Of a stretch of 64,000 bases of DNA, positions 13,257 through 25,525 are shown piece by piece. Each line of letters opens with the position of its first letter. Position 1 is the first letter of the stretch. This stretch comes from Anoplolepis gracilipes (taxonomy: Eukaryota > Arthropoda > Insecta > Hymenoptera > Formicidae), in assembly GCF_047496725.1 (NCBI RefSeq), contig NC_132972.1, forward strand, positions 5,944,001 to 6,008,000, read 5' to 3'. The notes under the pieces were generated by a model, which had not been told where the DNA came from, did no database searches, and worked only from the letters and a program-made list of their open reading frames with translations. The translations under genes were made by a program, and so were the position numbers.

Positions 13257-13963
13257 TTAAGTACTGGTGACACCTTTACGAGCTACTAAAAGATTTAATA
13301 CTGGATGCTTTCTTATATAAGAAACTGCTTTTTTATGAGTTACCATTGTGAAATCGTACCCATTACACTGTAAAATTTTATCATGCATCCTAAGACCACT
13401 TTTTGCAGCTGGCGATCCTTCGTGTACTTCTGTTACATATATACCCTGAAAAGAAAAATTTATGTTAAGCTCTTATATTATCTTAAAATAATAAAAATCG
13501 TATCTGTGAGTGAAATATTTTAAATAATATAATATCTTACATTGTCTGTATAACCCTGTGGACTTTTTGTAAAGTCCTGATCAATTCCACCACCGATTTT
13601 AAAGCCACATTTCAGGACTTTTTCACCATTCTCATTATATTCTGACTCTTTCTCCAATGTAATTGGTATCTATAATTAATTAATAAATATGTACAATATA
13701 AAATATGATGCGCAATAATGTCAAAAGCATTATTGTTTGAAAAATGCTGCCTGTTAAATTATATTTAAAGGAAATAATATCTCCTCGATATCTTAGGTTT
13801 ACTAAACCCTAAGATATTCACTACAGTGTGAGCTCCTAAGGTGCGAGCCCTTATAAGAAAAAGTCTGTATACAGGCTGTAGCTAACACATTTATGTGACA
13901 GAATTGAGGAATACGTACGCTTAGGCACTCCATTGCGGTACCCGGCTGATGCTGAAAGGCCAT
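13257..13963 (-). CDS. TAX1BP3: Tax1-binding protein 3 / TIP-1, single PDZ domain protein, three exons
   Basis: Exons on the minus strand: 13919-13963 (ATG at 13963; MAFQHQPGTAMECLS, donor AAGC|GTACGT), 13541-13669 and 13257-13445. Product 120 aa; the human protein is 124 aa. The PDZ carboxylate-binding loop region reads LKCGFKIGGGIDQD (ILGFSIGGGIDQD in human), followed by GIYVTEVHEGSPA, DKILQCNGYDFTMVTH and LLVARKGV. TIP-1 is an unusual stand-alone PDZ protein that binds beta-catenin, rhotekin and other C-terminal ligands and can compete with multi-PDZ scaffolds. It is divergent from GFM2, with about 0.9 kb between the start codons. Confidence 0.95.
13789..13822. repeat. short hairpin in TAX1BP3 intron 1
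   Basis: ATATCTTAGGTTTA and TAAACCCTAAGATAT form a near-perfect inverted repeat with almost no loop. It lies in the first intron. Function unknown; it may be a decayed repeat end. Confidence 0.5.
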
Positions 13964-14856
13964 TTTCGCGCACATAATAAGGAACTTGAGCTGTACTACG
14001 TTTTCCTCTTAACAAATCTTTCAGGTGATTCACGTACAAGCAATCGCTCACGCGAATAATAAATTTTCAATACGCGTTTTGCGACTTGCAAATATGCAAT
14101 ATTCGAACAGGTGAAAAAATTCGGCTTTCGTGCAAACGTTTTATATTCTAATGCGAATGTTGGAGTAGACGAAAATTTTTTCTAAATTTTCAAGCGGGAA
14201 CAGATGATCACAACTGGACACTGGACTTTCTGAATGAGCTGTGACGCTTGACAGTCATGCGCATATCGAGCCAGACGCTAGACGTATGAATCACATTGAG
14301 CAATCAAATAAGCTCTATAGTACGCTGGAGGAAGCCTTCCTATACTATCCTATAGAAAATCAGGGCAGCAAAATTAGAAAGAGACACTTATATTCTTGGG
14401 CGGATTTCTGTCTCTTTTATATTTCACTGCATATTTTTCAAATAAAAGGTATCTTGAAAAATAACAAATATGATGCTTCTTTTTAATTAGCTAATAAATG
14501 CAGAAATTAGTCTGTTCTAAACGTAATATATTTATTTTTTCGATTCGGACAAGTGCTTTTAGGTTACGATATTGTTTAATGTGTCATTTATATATATTTT
14601 TCTTCTTTTAAATAAATATTATAATAAAATTAATAAAAGGCGATTTTTAAATACGAATTTGCTTTTTGAAAATAGTAATTGTTTACATAAGAAGAATAAA
14701 AATTAAATTACATTATCAAAAATCTTTTTCTAACAGTAACAAGTAAAATGTAAAGAGAGCAAAATTTGAAAGAGGAGATTGCAAAGAATTAAAAAATGAT
14801 TTTGTTTAAATAGGGACGGAGAAGGAAATAATGTGTAAAATACTATAAAACATTCT
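13964..14856. other. divergent intergenic region between TAX1BP3 and GFM2
   Basis: This should hold both 5' UTRs and promoters. An 81-codon plus-strand frame at 14241-14486 shows no recognisable domain and no supporting context, so I do not call it a gene. No TATA box stands out. Confidence 0.6.
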
Positions 14857-17580
14857 ATGAGTACAAGCATTATGAAAATGTTGAAGAATAATTTATTAAG
14901 GACATCATGGTGTAAACTACGTGCCCGGTATACACATAAAGATGCATCTATATCAAAGGGAGAACTTAAAGAATGTAATATTGCAAAGATAAGAAACATT
15001 GGCATATTGGCACATATTGATGCTGGTTAGTATTTCCATCATGTTAACTATAAACAAAATTTGATTTGTCTAAACAAACAAGTCTATAAATATATATATA
15101 TTTTTTTTTTTCAGGAAAGACCACCACAACCGAGAGGATGTTATTCTATTCTGGTCTCATCAGAAATATGGGAGAAGTGCATCATGGCAATACAGTTACT
15201 GATTATATGGAGCAGGAGCGTCAGAGAGGGATAACCATCACCTCGGCTGCTGTTACATTTAATTGGAAAGATTATCGCTTTAATTTGATAGATACTCCTG
15301 GTCATATTGATTTTACCATGGAGGTTGAACAAACTTTACAAATATTAGATGGTGCAATTATAGTTCTGGATGGTTCCGCTGGTGTAGAAGCCCAGACCTT
15401 AACAGTTTCCAGACAAGCGGACAGGTATAATATTCCTCGAATAATCTATGTTAACAAAATGGACAGAGCAGATGCTAATTTTGATATGAGTTTACAGTCT
15501 ATTGAATCCAAAATAAACATAGAGACATTACCTATTCAAATTCCCATGAAAGAAGCAGGGGTCTTAGAAGGCATCGTAGATGTAATAACTATGGAAAAGT
15601 TGACATTTGATAAAAAACATTATGGTATAAATCTAATAAAAACAAAAATAACTGAAAATGATAATGGAAGATTGTGGGACATAGCCAGTGAGAAACGACG
15701 AATATTGACTGATAAATTGTCTGACTTGGATGATAAACTAGCTGATATTATTATAGAACAAGAATCTCTGGAAAATTTGCAACCGCAAATATTAGTCGAT
15801 TCGTTACGCAGAATCACCACAAGTAGGAAAGGTGTGCCTGTAATATTAGGAAGTTCCTATAAGAATATGGGAGTACAGCCTCTAATGGATAGCGTCATTC
15901 TTTATCTGCCGTCGCCTCAAAATGTAAAAGATTTAAATCCATATAAATACTTTGAGAATAAACTGGCAGCTAGAGTCTTCAAGATTGTTCATGATAAGCA
16001 GAGAGGTCCGATCACTTTCTTCAGAATTTATTCCGGCAATATGAAGAAGGGCCAGAAGCTGTATAACATGACACGCGAACAAAGTGAACAGTGTACTCGG
16101 CTGTACCTTGCCTGCGCCGACGATTACGAGGAGGTGGCCGAAGTAGGCCTTGGTAATATCGCGGCTGTAGGTGGACTAAAGGGCACCATCACGGGTGACT
16201 TGGTGACGACGAGCGTGTCCGTTGGCAACCGCGCTAAAGACATGATGCTGAAAGAAAATTTGAATCGACCGGACCACGTGAACAATTTCTTCGCGTCCGG
16301 AGCGAACTTGCTCGATCCCGTCTTTTTCTGTTCCATAGAACCGCCTTCTTTGTCAGCGCTGTCTGCCTTAGAGATTGCACTTCAGGAATTACAGAGAGAA
16401 GATCCTAGCCTGCACGTAAGAAATGATCCAGAGACAGACCAAATCGTTCTCGGAGGAATGGGAGAGTTGCATATAGAGATCATTAAAGAGAGAATCAAGA
16501 GAGAGTACAAAATTGATGTAGATTTAGGTCCTTTACAAATTGCTTATAAGGAAACGATTCAAGATGCTGTTAAAGATACGCTACTTGTGGTACACAGAGT
16601 AGGTCAGACAAAACACCAAGTTAATATTACTATGTCTTTGATACCTAATTACAAGGGAAATGAGAAACTGCTTCTGGACAAATCTCCGGACAACGCATCG
16701 AATATCGACAGCATTCAACCACGAGTACTAAATGCAATAAAAAATGGTGTCAAATCTGCCTTGTTGCACGGTATCAAGTTAAATTGTCCGGTAATTAATG
16801 TTGGCGTGAAGTTGCATTGGCTAGAGATGGCACGTGGCACTTCGGATACTATAGTTTCCGCCGCTGCTTCGCAATGCATCCGGAAGGTCGGGGTTTATGC
16901 TTTAAATATATATATATATATATACACGTATGCGTGTACTGCTTGATACTATATCAATTTCTTTCTTTAGTAAATGATACGATACATTTAAGAGTATCTA
17001 GAGTTCAGTTATGTGTAGTATACAAGAATTGAAATTAATACAGAAAAATATATATATACGGATATATATATATGGAAAAAAGAAATCTTTGTAAATTTAT
17101 TATCACGAATAGAGATCAATCTTATTTATATATTAAAATATTTTGAAACTATCTAAATAATATGTATATATATTTTTATAGTTGCTCCAAGATGGAAATA
17201 GCACGTTACTAGAGCCCATCATGCAATTGGAGATCGTTGCACCAGAAGAATATTCTCCAAGTATCAATTCTGATCTTACTCGTAGACGAGCGGATATACA
17301 ACAAATTGATATACGTGGCAAAAATAAGGCAAGTATAAATTTTCTGTTTCTTAGTCCTATAATGAAATGTAATTGTTATAAGTTATGAGATAATAATATA
17401 TTTATATGCGTTTTGTAGGTTATCAGAACTCTTGCACCATTATCAGAATTATTGGGATATTCAACAACATTGAGAATCATCACCTCAGGTACCGCTACGT
17501 TTTCAATAGAATTTAGTCATTATCAGCTAATGACTGCCACTGTCGAAGACAAAGCAATTGAGAAAATTAAAGGCTTTTAA
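14857..17580 (+). CDS. GFM2: ribosome-releasing factor 2, mitochondrial (EF-G2mt), four coding exons
   Basis: Exons 14857-15025, 15115-16886, 17182-17328 and 17419-17580; 749 aa (human 779 aa). Translational GTPase motifs are intact: P-loop AHIDAGKTTTTER spanning the exon 1/2 junction, switch I QERQRGITITSAA, G3 DTPGH, G4 NKMD. Domains II-V follow, ending in LSELLGYSTTLRIITSG. The family recycles mitochondrial ribosomes together with mtRRF. The N-terminus (MSTSIMKMLKNNLLRTSWCK) is basic and hydroxylated, fitting a mitochondrial presequence. ATGs at 14872 and 14878 are also possible starts; 14857 is the first in-frame ATG after a stop. The exon 2 donor is AAG|GTCGGG and intron 3 uses a GC donor (AAG|GCAAGT at 17329). 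The join CIRK/LLQDG aligns without a gap to the human protein. Confidence 0.95.
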
Positions 17581-19192
17581 AATTCATAATTATAAGCAAT
17601 GAGAAAATATTACATACAGTTGCATATAATATATAGTTGTATATAATATTAATAATAACAATACTACATACAATTTCATTTCGTTTTATTCAATCTAATC
17701 AAAATATATTGCAACATTATCATTGGTGCGTTACAATCTCCATATACGATTCTCAATAGCGACCACTAAGTATGATGGAAAGCTTTTAATCAAATTTATT
17801 AATTAGCTGGAGCAGAAAAGTCACCTCTCTCTAGCTATACTTAAAATTATTATACATTATACATATATTATATAATTATACATAATATATATAATATATA
17901 ATCAAATTAAATATTATATAAATATTTTTTACTATTTATTATACAATTATATTACTTCCATGTATTCCTAGTAGTCGCGCGTAATATATTAATATTGCTT
18001 AAGATCATGCAAAAATGTCATATATCGTAAAATATATGTATGTGTATATATTATATCATATGGAGGGATTAAATGTTATAATGTTGAGATTGACTGGAAA
18101 AAACGACAGTCGCGTATAAAAACTTATTCATGTCAACGCGGATAGCACAAAAGCGAGACAATAATCTTTCATTTTATACATGCCAGTGTATAAAATATCA
18201 GCTTTATAAACGTTGGACAAAATATAGGAATTCTCGCATTCGTGTAATTTTATTTGCTCTAACATTAAATATAATATATATTTGAATTATACGAACTGTG
18301 TTATTGATCAATGTTAAGCGCTCAATTTGAAGAGCTTTTACAATTTCTTAACGTATTTAGAAGTTTTGAGCTAAATTTGTTTTTATCCTTAAAATCTAAA
18401 TTTCTATTCTCAATACAGAGTCATAGTATAAAATTTCATTCATCTTTTGTTGAATTGCTTACAAAAATGACAAATCTTTATATTTTATATATATTTCTAA
18501 TGTATTATTTTAAACGTTAAATATATTTATATCACTTGTATGCAGATAGCATTATTGCTCATATCTGCGATAATTTTTTTTAAGGCGCAAAATAGCTGGC
18601 GCTTTTTTTTTTCAAATGTATAATCTTATCCTTCCACAATGTATCTTCACAAGAAATAATTTCATCATAGATCAATACAAAGTTTCAAATTGGCTCATCT
18701 GTTCGCCTTGTCATCTTCTAATGGACAAAATACTGATGAGACTGCATCTGCAGGAGCATTAAAGTCTAAATACAATAAATTTTTTTTTTGTTAAACATCA
18801 ATGCAAGTCGCAGACTATCATACGAAAAATAATTATTGCCTCAATGAGAAAAATTTTTTTCATTTTATTCCTTCTACGAAAATTTGATTTATATTATGCT
18901 TTCTTTTTACAAGAACAAATGCGAATTGTTTACAAATTTCGTAAAATTGTAAAGCGCCGACAAAATTGTCATAATAAAATGCTTTGAAAACCGCGCTTTC
19001 TCTAATAAGCAAAAAATCATGTGAAAGAGCTTTTGAGAGCAATCAAAAATTTCGTTGTAAAGAGCACGCGCATAATACTTCTGCTTTTTCTTCTGTTTTC
19101 TAAAAAAATGTAACTTGTTTCGCGTCATGGTACTTCCATTCTCATTCGGGATCGTTCTCGTTCGATCCGTGCTTAACTATATCATCGTGGCG
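17581..19192. other. GFM2 3' flank and kayak 3' UTR region
   Basis: A convergent intergenic stretch. The GC content rises toward the kayak stop codon, and roughly 18.6-19.19 kb is probably kayak 3' UTR. I saw no further gene. Confidence 0.6.
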
Positions 19193-20368
19193 TCACAAGC
19201 TCACGAGTTTTGGTGGATTCGCATCCGGGGAGCTGAGATCCACGGCTGACAGATTGTTCCTCTGTTGCGTCGAGCACGATGGTATCAGAGGCGTCGAAAC
19301 CGGTGTGAGACCGGTGCCACCCTCCATCAGGGATTCAAAGTTAAATGGTATACCGCTGGTCGGAGTAGTGATCGGCATACCAGCCACATCCATTGACGGC
19401 TTCATAAAGGACGGTGTTTCCACCGTTTTAAAAGCAAGCGTATCCGGTCTCTCCTTAGGTTCGGCAAACATCGTCAAAGAATTTAGTCTGTTGTTATTAT
19501 CCAACCCGACCGGCAGTGAATTAGGTCTGTTCGGTCTCGTCGCTGCGGCCACTGTCGCATCGCTCTTCACGGGCTCGGTGACGAAGTGATTCTCAGCCGG
19601 ATGATTAGGCTTTATCACGGGTTTCACGTCTAGCGGGGACGAAGAGCGCAGCGAATGGCGGCAGACAGCTCTGTGCGTTTCTAAAATGTATTCCAATTCT
19701 TCTTTGACTTGATTCAAGTGTTCTATCTCATCTTGCAAGTTCTGTTTCTTCTGCTCCAAGCCCTCAGTCTCCTGCAAAATAGATATTTATTTTTATTTTC
19801 GTTAACAAGACACACGTGTGATTTTTTTGACAACTGTAGATTCATAATAAAGTGAAACGATATTTCTCATTAAGAACGGAATAAAAAGCAACAGTTGCAA
19901 TTGTCATACAACTGTGTTTATAAATCAATTACTTACTTCGAGTAGGGCATTGGTATGATCCATTCTTCGCTTGCGACATCTCGCCGCTGCCATCTTGTTC
20001 CTTTCGCGCCGGATCTGTCGCCTCTCTTCCTCCTCGGGGGTCATCCCGATTGTTCTGGTGGGCCTTCTACCGCCCATATTGCGTTTAACTGGCTGTTGTT
20101 GTTGCGGCTGCGTTTGCTGCTGGCTCTCGATAAGAGTGGTTGTCGTCGGTGCTGGGAGATGCGCCGCCGTCGTGTTTTGCGTCTGTGCTGGGGTCGGTTG
20201 TGACGGTTCGACCAGCGGTGGCACGAACCCGGCCTCGCGACCGTGCGTCGTCGCCGACTCGCTCGTCAGCTCCAGGAACGTCTGCTCGATGCTGCGGAGA
20301 GTGGTCGGCGTCAACGTCGGTGTCGTTCTGGTCGGTACACCGCTATGCAATCCGTCCAAAGATACCAA
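19193..20368 (-). CDS. kay: kayak (Fos family bZIP transcription factor), the two common 3' coding exons
   Basis: Exons on the minus strand: 19937-20368 (144 codons, phase 0 both sides; acceptor TGTTACAG, donor CTCGAA|GTAAGT) and 19193-19771 (192 codons plus stop). The first holds a threonine-rich motif (RTTPTLTPTTLRSIEQT) like that of fly kayak, a Gln-rich stretch, and the basic region RRQIRRERNKMAAARCRKRR. The leucine zipper crosses the exon junction: five leucines at seven-residue spacing, from NALLE to KEELEYIL. The C-terminus carries the kayak signature (FNFESLMEGGTGLTPVS) and ends PPKLVSL, as fly kayak ends SKLVSL. Fos proteins dimerise with Jun to form AP-1 in the nucleus, downstream of JNK/ERK. 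The N-terminus comes from alternative exons at 42.9 and 51.4 kb, giving 380-382 aa products. Confidence 0.97.
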
Positions 20369-21819
20369 CTGTAACATAGAGATAACAAACGTGTTGATTG
20401 AAAAGAATATCTAAAATCTTTCTTCATAAAAGTGTTTATTATTCTGTAATTAATTAAACAGATCAAATAGAACCTGACTTCGATTAAAACTGTTAAAATA
20501 GTGATATTAATAATATCAATCATAAAATCCTACTCTATTTTTTTATATATATTTAGATTTAAAAAAAAATAATGAAATTATACGAATATCGTTTATATAA
20601 ATATTAGTAAAAGTTGACCGAGAGAAAACTTGAGAGAATTCTGTTTGTTCTTAAAAACAGAAGATTATAAACTTTGATTCACAGAAATGTAAGATTTTCT
20701 AGTGGCGTGATTTTATTTTGCAAGAAAGAACTCGCTACTAACATAGGAGAGGCATCGTTATCTTCGACCGGCCGATATCAGTCAGTTAATCTGGCCAAGA
20801 TGACTCGATAAAAATATCCATGATCCAATAATCGATAACGTATCATCGCGCCAGTCAGATAAATCGTTACGATTCCAGAGACGCGCGTATCGTTGTTGAA
20901 ATCGTGACAGAACACGTTTCACGATTAATAAATCGCGTAAATTTTCGCGTAAATTTTCGCGTATCTTTTTCTCGTGTTCCTCCCGTCTTTCAAGCAGCAA
21001 TTTACAAACACGGTGCAGCGCACGTGCATCGACATTACGCAATCCTGCAATTCGCTTCGAATTAAAAGAGTCGTTTCCACGCGGCAAGCGGCTGCAATAA
21101 AAAAGAATTCGCGGTCAACCGAACGTGATTTTACTACGAGAAAGAGAGAAAGAGAGAGAGAAAGAAAGAAACGGACTGTTCGAGTCGGTCTCACTACGAC
21201 GATATTTAACGAGCATCTCGAATCTCAGCTCACGTAGCGACAGTCTCGCGCACCATTATCGCACCGTCCAATCGCCAGTCGGGGACGTAATCTATACGCG
21301 TTGCGCGTTTCCCAGAAAGCACAAAAGGACGCAGAAAAGAGAGGACAAGCCGTGTCCTTCGTTTCTCTCGCGAAAAGACGCGCCGCGCGCGGCTCGATAT
21401 CATTTCTAAAATTACAAATCGCCATCCCTGCCATTAACGACGGCCTCCCGCCGTCTTGGCCTCTCGGCGATGAAAAACGTCGAGTTATCGCACGATTAAA
21501 TCTATACCATGTAGTGTAATATCGAGAGAGAGAGAGAAAGAGACAGATAAACGATATTTCAATTATGATAAAGACCAGATGCGTTTTTTATTTTCAAAGA
21601 TACACAGAGAAGAAAAATTTATTTTCCTGTTTCCTATTTTTTTTTATTTAATTAATCAAGAAAATGTAACACACGAGAAATAAGTTATCTTAGCGTTGTA
21701 AATTTGTATCTCAATATAAATCAGTCACATTTTTCTTAGATATTTTGAAAACAAAGAAATATAAAAAATAGGCACGTTGAAGAGATATCGTTTCTCGTCG
21801 ATACGTGTGCGTGTATGTA
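20369..21819 (-). other. kayak intron, start of the long 5' region, with a GC-rich island
   Basis: 20.78-21.52 kb is GC- and CpG-rich compared with its surroundings and contains a purine-rich run (GAGAAAGAGAGAAAG near 21140). It may be an alternative promoter or an unrecognised exon (see the open frame at 20782-21091). Confidence 0.4.
20782..21091 (-). other. open frame behind a good splice acceptor, possible unrecognised exon
   Basis: On the minus strand the acceptor TTTTTTATTGCAG|CC is followed by about 102 open codons ending at 20782. The frame has no Met, so it could only be an internal or terminal exon. The translation is charged (LLLERREEHEKKIREN, then FQQRYARLWNRNDLSDW), with a small tandem duplication (IRENLRENLR) caused by a repeated 12-mer. 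No homology was recognised. It may be chance in a GC-rich stretch. Confidence 0.2.
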
Positions 21820-22544
21820 CAGCCATTGATAAAATTATTAGACACTCTTAAATTTTCCGTATTTCTTATTTTGTTAATAGTATATAAATACTAAAAAGAT
21901 TAAAAAATTTTTTAAACTATTGATAGCACTTTAAAGCTGAAATTTCAGCTTTAAAATGTTTTTTTCATTTTTCATTTACAATAATTTTTCGCCCAATATC
22001 GACACATGTCTGAAAAATACAGATTTAGTTTCAAAATTATGTTTCTCGGTCAAAAAAAATTGTAGAAAAGTTTAAAAAAAAGCAAAATTTTTTTAATTAC
22101 CGATAGCAACTTTAATACGTTATCAGTACATTAAAAAATTTTTGTATTTTCCTTGTTCTGTGCTTTAAAAAAGAACATTGTTTTGTTTCTTAAAATGTTA
22201 TTGTATTTTTGACACTCTGCAGCTCGGTAAAAAAATTTTTCTCGAAAAATTTAAGTCAAGTTCCATAAACTATAACATTTTGCCTACAAAATGTTTTTTT
22301 AAACTTGCCTAAATTTTTTTTGGCCGAGATACATAATTTTAAAACTAAATCTGTGTTTTTCAGACATGTTGTCGATACTCGGCGAAAAATTATGACAGAC
22401 GAAAAATTAATAAAACTTGAAATTTCAGCTTTAAAATGCTCGATAGTTTTTTAAAATTTTTTAATCTTTTTAGTATTTACATACTGTTAACAAAATAAGA
22501 AACACGGAAAATTTATGGGTGCCTAATAATTTTGTCAATGGCTG
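21820..22544. mobile_element. 725-bp palindromic Tc1/mariner-like MITE
   Basis: Left end CAGCCATTGATAAAATTATT and right end AATTTTGTCAATGGCTG are inverted copies, each flanked by TA (21818-21819 and 22545-22546). Inverted similarity continues inward for about 330 bp per arm, for example AAAGCTGAAATTTCAG near 21940 versus its inverse near 22425, and the CTCGGTCAAAAAAAATT block near 22050 versus 22310. A terminal sequence ending in GACAAAATTATTAGGCACC is typical of Tc1-like ends. There is no transposase frame. Confidence 0.85.
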
Positions 22545-22546
22545 TA

Positions 22547-24319
22547 TGTATGTGTGTGCAGTATCGATTAATGCATCTCTTTCGGCGAGATCAAACTCCA
22601 CGATGAAGGAAAATACCGTAGGCGCTTTAAGTGTCATCGCTAAAATTACTTGTTAGTGTAGTTCCGAACGGCCGATTTCGGCCACCCACCGATCGACTAC
22701 GCTACTCTCAACCATCGCGCGGGAACCTCAGGAATGTCCGGTGCGTTAAACTTAGGCGTTACTAAATCATGTCCGTGCGTGTAGAAGCGTCACGGCCACC
22801 GGAATCTCTCGTCATTCCGTGTGAGAAAATGCCGAAGGTGAATTTTAGAAATTATGGAAATTGCCCGTCTCGATCGATCGATAGAAACCGTTTCTCGAAT
22901 ATCGGAGATATTTCTTCTTTTATTATTGACATTTCGTATAACGATACGAATGATTGACTAATATAAGTAAGTATTACAAACTCGACAAATTATTTAGAAA
23001 GGTATTGTAATAAAAATTACAATTTTGCATAATAACAGCGTTAGCACATAATATATACATATATTTTATCGGTTAATTGTTTATAAATTTTATAAGATTA
23101 ATGGAATTATACCATTATAATCACTCATAATTACACTTATAATATTATTCTTTCTTTTCATAACAAAGATAAATTGATTATTAACAATAATTAATCACAT
23201 TACATTAATAATCAATCATTTTACATTTAAATGAATATCTTGAATAAAAAGTCGTCGGTCATATTTTAAATGTTCTTTCAGTTTTTTTTTCAGATTTTGA
23301 TCAATTGAATCTCGATCTCCGCAGGCTACAACTTTAATTTATTGCGGTATTATTCTACGCGGACACCTTATGATTTAGCACAACAGAAAATTTATATACG
23401 CGCGATCAGAAATAGATTCCGTTATATTGTATACACAAAGTTATTATAAGAAGATAAATCTTGAGAAATTTCGAATACGCTTATCGTTCAACACGTTGTT
23501 TGCTTTCCCTGATCACCGAAAATGGAACGAGTATCGCGTGACAAGATCGATAGGTGTGGCATCGAACATGTGTTGACAGGATGATCGTAGCTTCTAGCGT
23601 ATGACCAGAGCGACAGCAGGTGAAAAAAATGGAGGAACTTGCGCACTTTATTTACTTTTTTAAAATAAAAGATAAATTTAATAGAAAAAATATAAAATTT
23701 TAGAAGAAAGAACTTCTTTTGCTAATGCAGAGAAAAAGACAGGGAGAGAAAGAAAGAGAAGGCGAGAGATAGAGAAATGTCTTTTCATTTATGATTGTCG
23801 TTAAACTGACAATTTTTAGCCATTCTCAATGATCTTTGGGTCGTTCACCTTACGTCGCATTGTTCATCGTAGAAATACTTTGTTCGAACAAGTCATATAC
23901 GCATATATCACACGTGTTGACAAGTCTTCTTTCGCTTAAACGCACGTGACTCATTGTCATGCACCACACGCGATGATCCCGTTTTGACAGTTTTATTGTA
24001 TGAAATGTATTTCAATATACAATTCAAAGACAAAAAGTTTTCAAAATTACTTTTCTTAAAACCTTTATACATTAAACATATCGAAACCGTCACTAATAAA
24101 ATTTCGAACAATGAAATAGCTAAGTTCGAAAAACTAAACAATGAAAATTACAAATAAATGTCACTTGAACAATATTGATACATATGTACATTAACAATGT
24201 TTAGTTAATTTGGCAGCTGTTACATCAAAATACTTTTTAAAAAAGAATCGGTTTCAAGGAACAAAATATCCGCAAGCAATATTGTATACAATAAGCCATC
24301 GCTATCACCGTTGCATAAA

Positions 24320-24369
<50 letters not shown>

Positions 24370-25188
24370 ATTTATTTCACGCAAAGTGAACAGAATTTCG
24401 CGAACCGCTATCTAATCGCGTTTTATTAGAATTTCTCTCTTCTGCGACGGAGCGAGACTTTGCGTTTTTTTTTTTTCACAAAGCTGTTGGCATGCACACG
24501 CGTCTTCCGTTTTGCGATACTGTTGCTTGTTCATTCGTTCGTTCGTTCGTTTTCCTCCTCCACGTAGCGTTTCTCACATGTGCGAACACATACACGCACG
24601 TATACAACGACAACGAACACACGCACACGTATGCCCGACACGTACGGCGCACGCGGTCCGCGATTCTATAAATAAATGTGTATTCGCTGTTCTCTCTAAT
24701 CTGCCCTGAACGCGCGTTGCTAGTCTACGGACAAAGGGCGATATCAGCCACCAGAAAATCGTTGCGAAACGCGCATCCAGATAATGAACCACAGTCGTGC
24801 CTGCCCGATTTGCTCCGAAACAGGGCGAGAAGCGCGCAAAAGCGAGAACCGTTGCCGGCGGTAATTTTATATCACGGAAAATAGATCCTTGTTTAAAGCA
24901 TCGCTTCCAAACCGAGGACTAATTGAGACGCGATTGAATCCAAAAAACATATCCACTCGCGATCAAAAAATTGCGCAACTTTATGGTGCTCAAGATTGTT
25001 TTGTTGACAACAAAAAGGTGTTTCTTATGGCTCTCTAATTTTTCTTTTCTTTTATTCAAGAATTTTGATTATGTACCAAATACACTATGTATATACATTA
25101 AAAATTCAGGACATTAATTGTAAGTTAACGTCCATCCTATATATTTTAGAATTTAATAAAATGTGAAATATAATTATATATTATATAT
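22547..25188. other. kayak intron: GC-rich patches, poly-A tract, no gene seen
   Basis: 22.6-22.86 kb and 24.38-24.88 kb are GC-rich patches. An AP-1 site TGACTCA lies at 23947-23953. A 39-nt poly-A run spans 24325-24363, and a TTCG repeat lies near 24535. No coding exon could be supported. Confidence 0.5.
24325..24363 (+). repeat. 39-nt poly-A tract
   Basis: An uninterrupted adenine run. It could be a simple repeat or the tail of an old retrotransposed sequence, but I saw no target-site duplication around it. Confidence 0.9.
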
Positions 25189-25465
25189 AATAAGTAAAAG
25201 ATTTTTTCCTAACTTAATAAGAAGAAATTTTGATCCATTTCAACTTGAAATAGTCAAAAAAATTAGAAATTAATTATTTTACTCTTTAAATTCTCTATAC
25301 ATTCACATACTTAATATCTAACATTACTTAATGTCTATTTATTTTGTAGATAATCGCGACACTTTGCGATGTAATCTAAAAATTTTTATCACATGCATTG
25401 ATGTATATATATATATAAATTATAACAGTAATAAACTAACATATTTTGAGTCTTATTTTTCAATA

Positions 25466-25525
<60 letters not shown>

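Noticed and set aside
13851..14051. 66-codon minus-strand frame overlapping TAX1BP3 exon 1
   Set aside because: It is a different frame across the real first exon (MAFQHQPGTAMECLS) and has no homology.
14241..14486. 81-codon plus-strand frame between TAX1BP3 and GFM2
   Set aside because: It begins without an ATG, has no domain or splice context and lies in a promoter region.
25469..25519. Possible CRISPR-like or satellite array
   Set aside because: It is a plain TA dinucleotide run with no spacers; no CRISPR array exists in the window.
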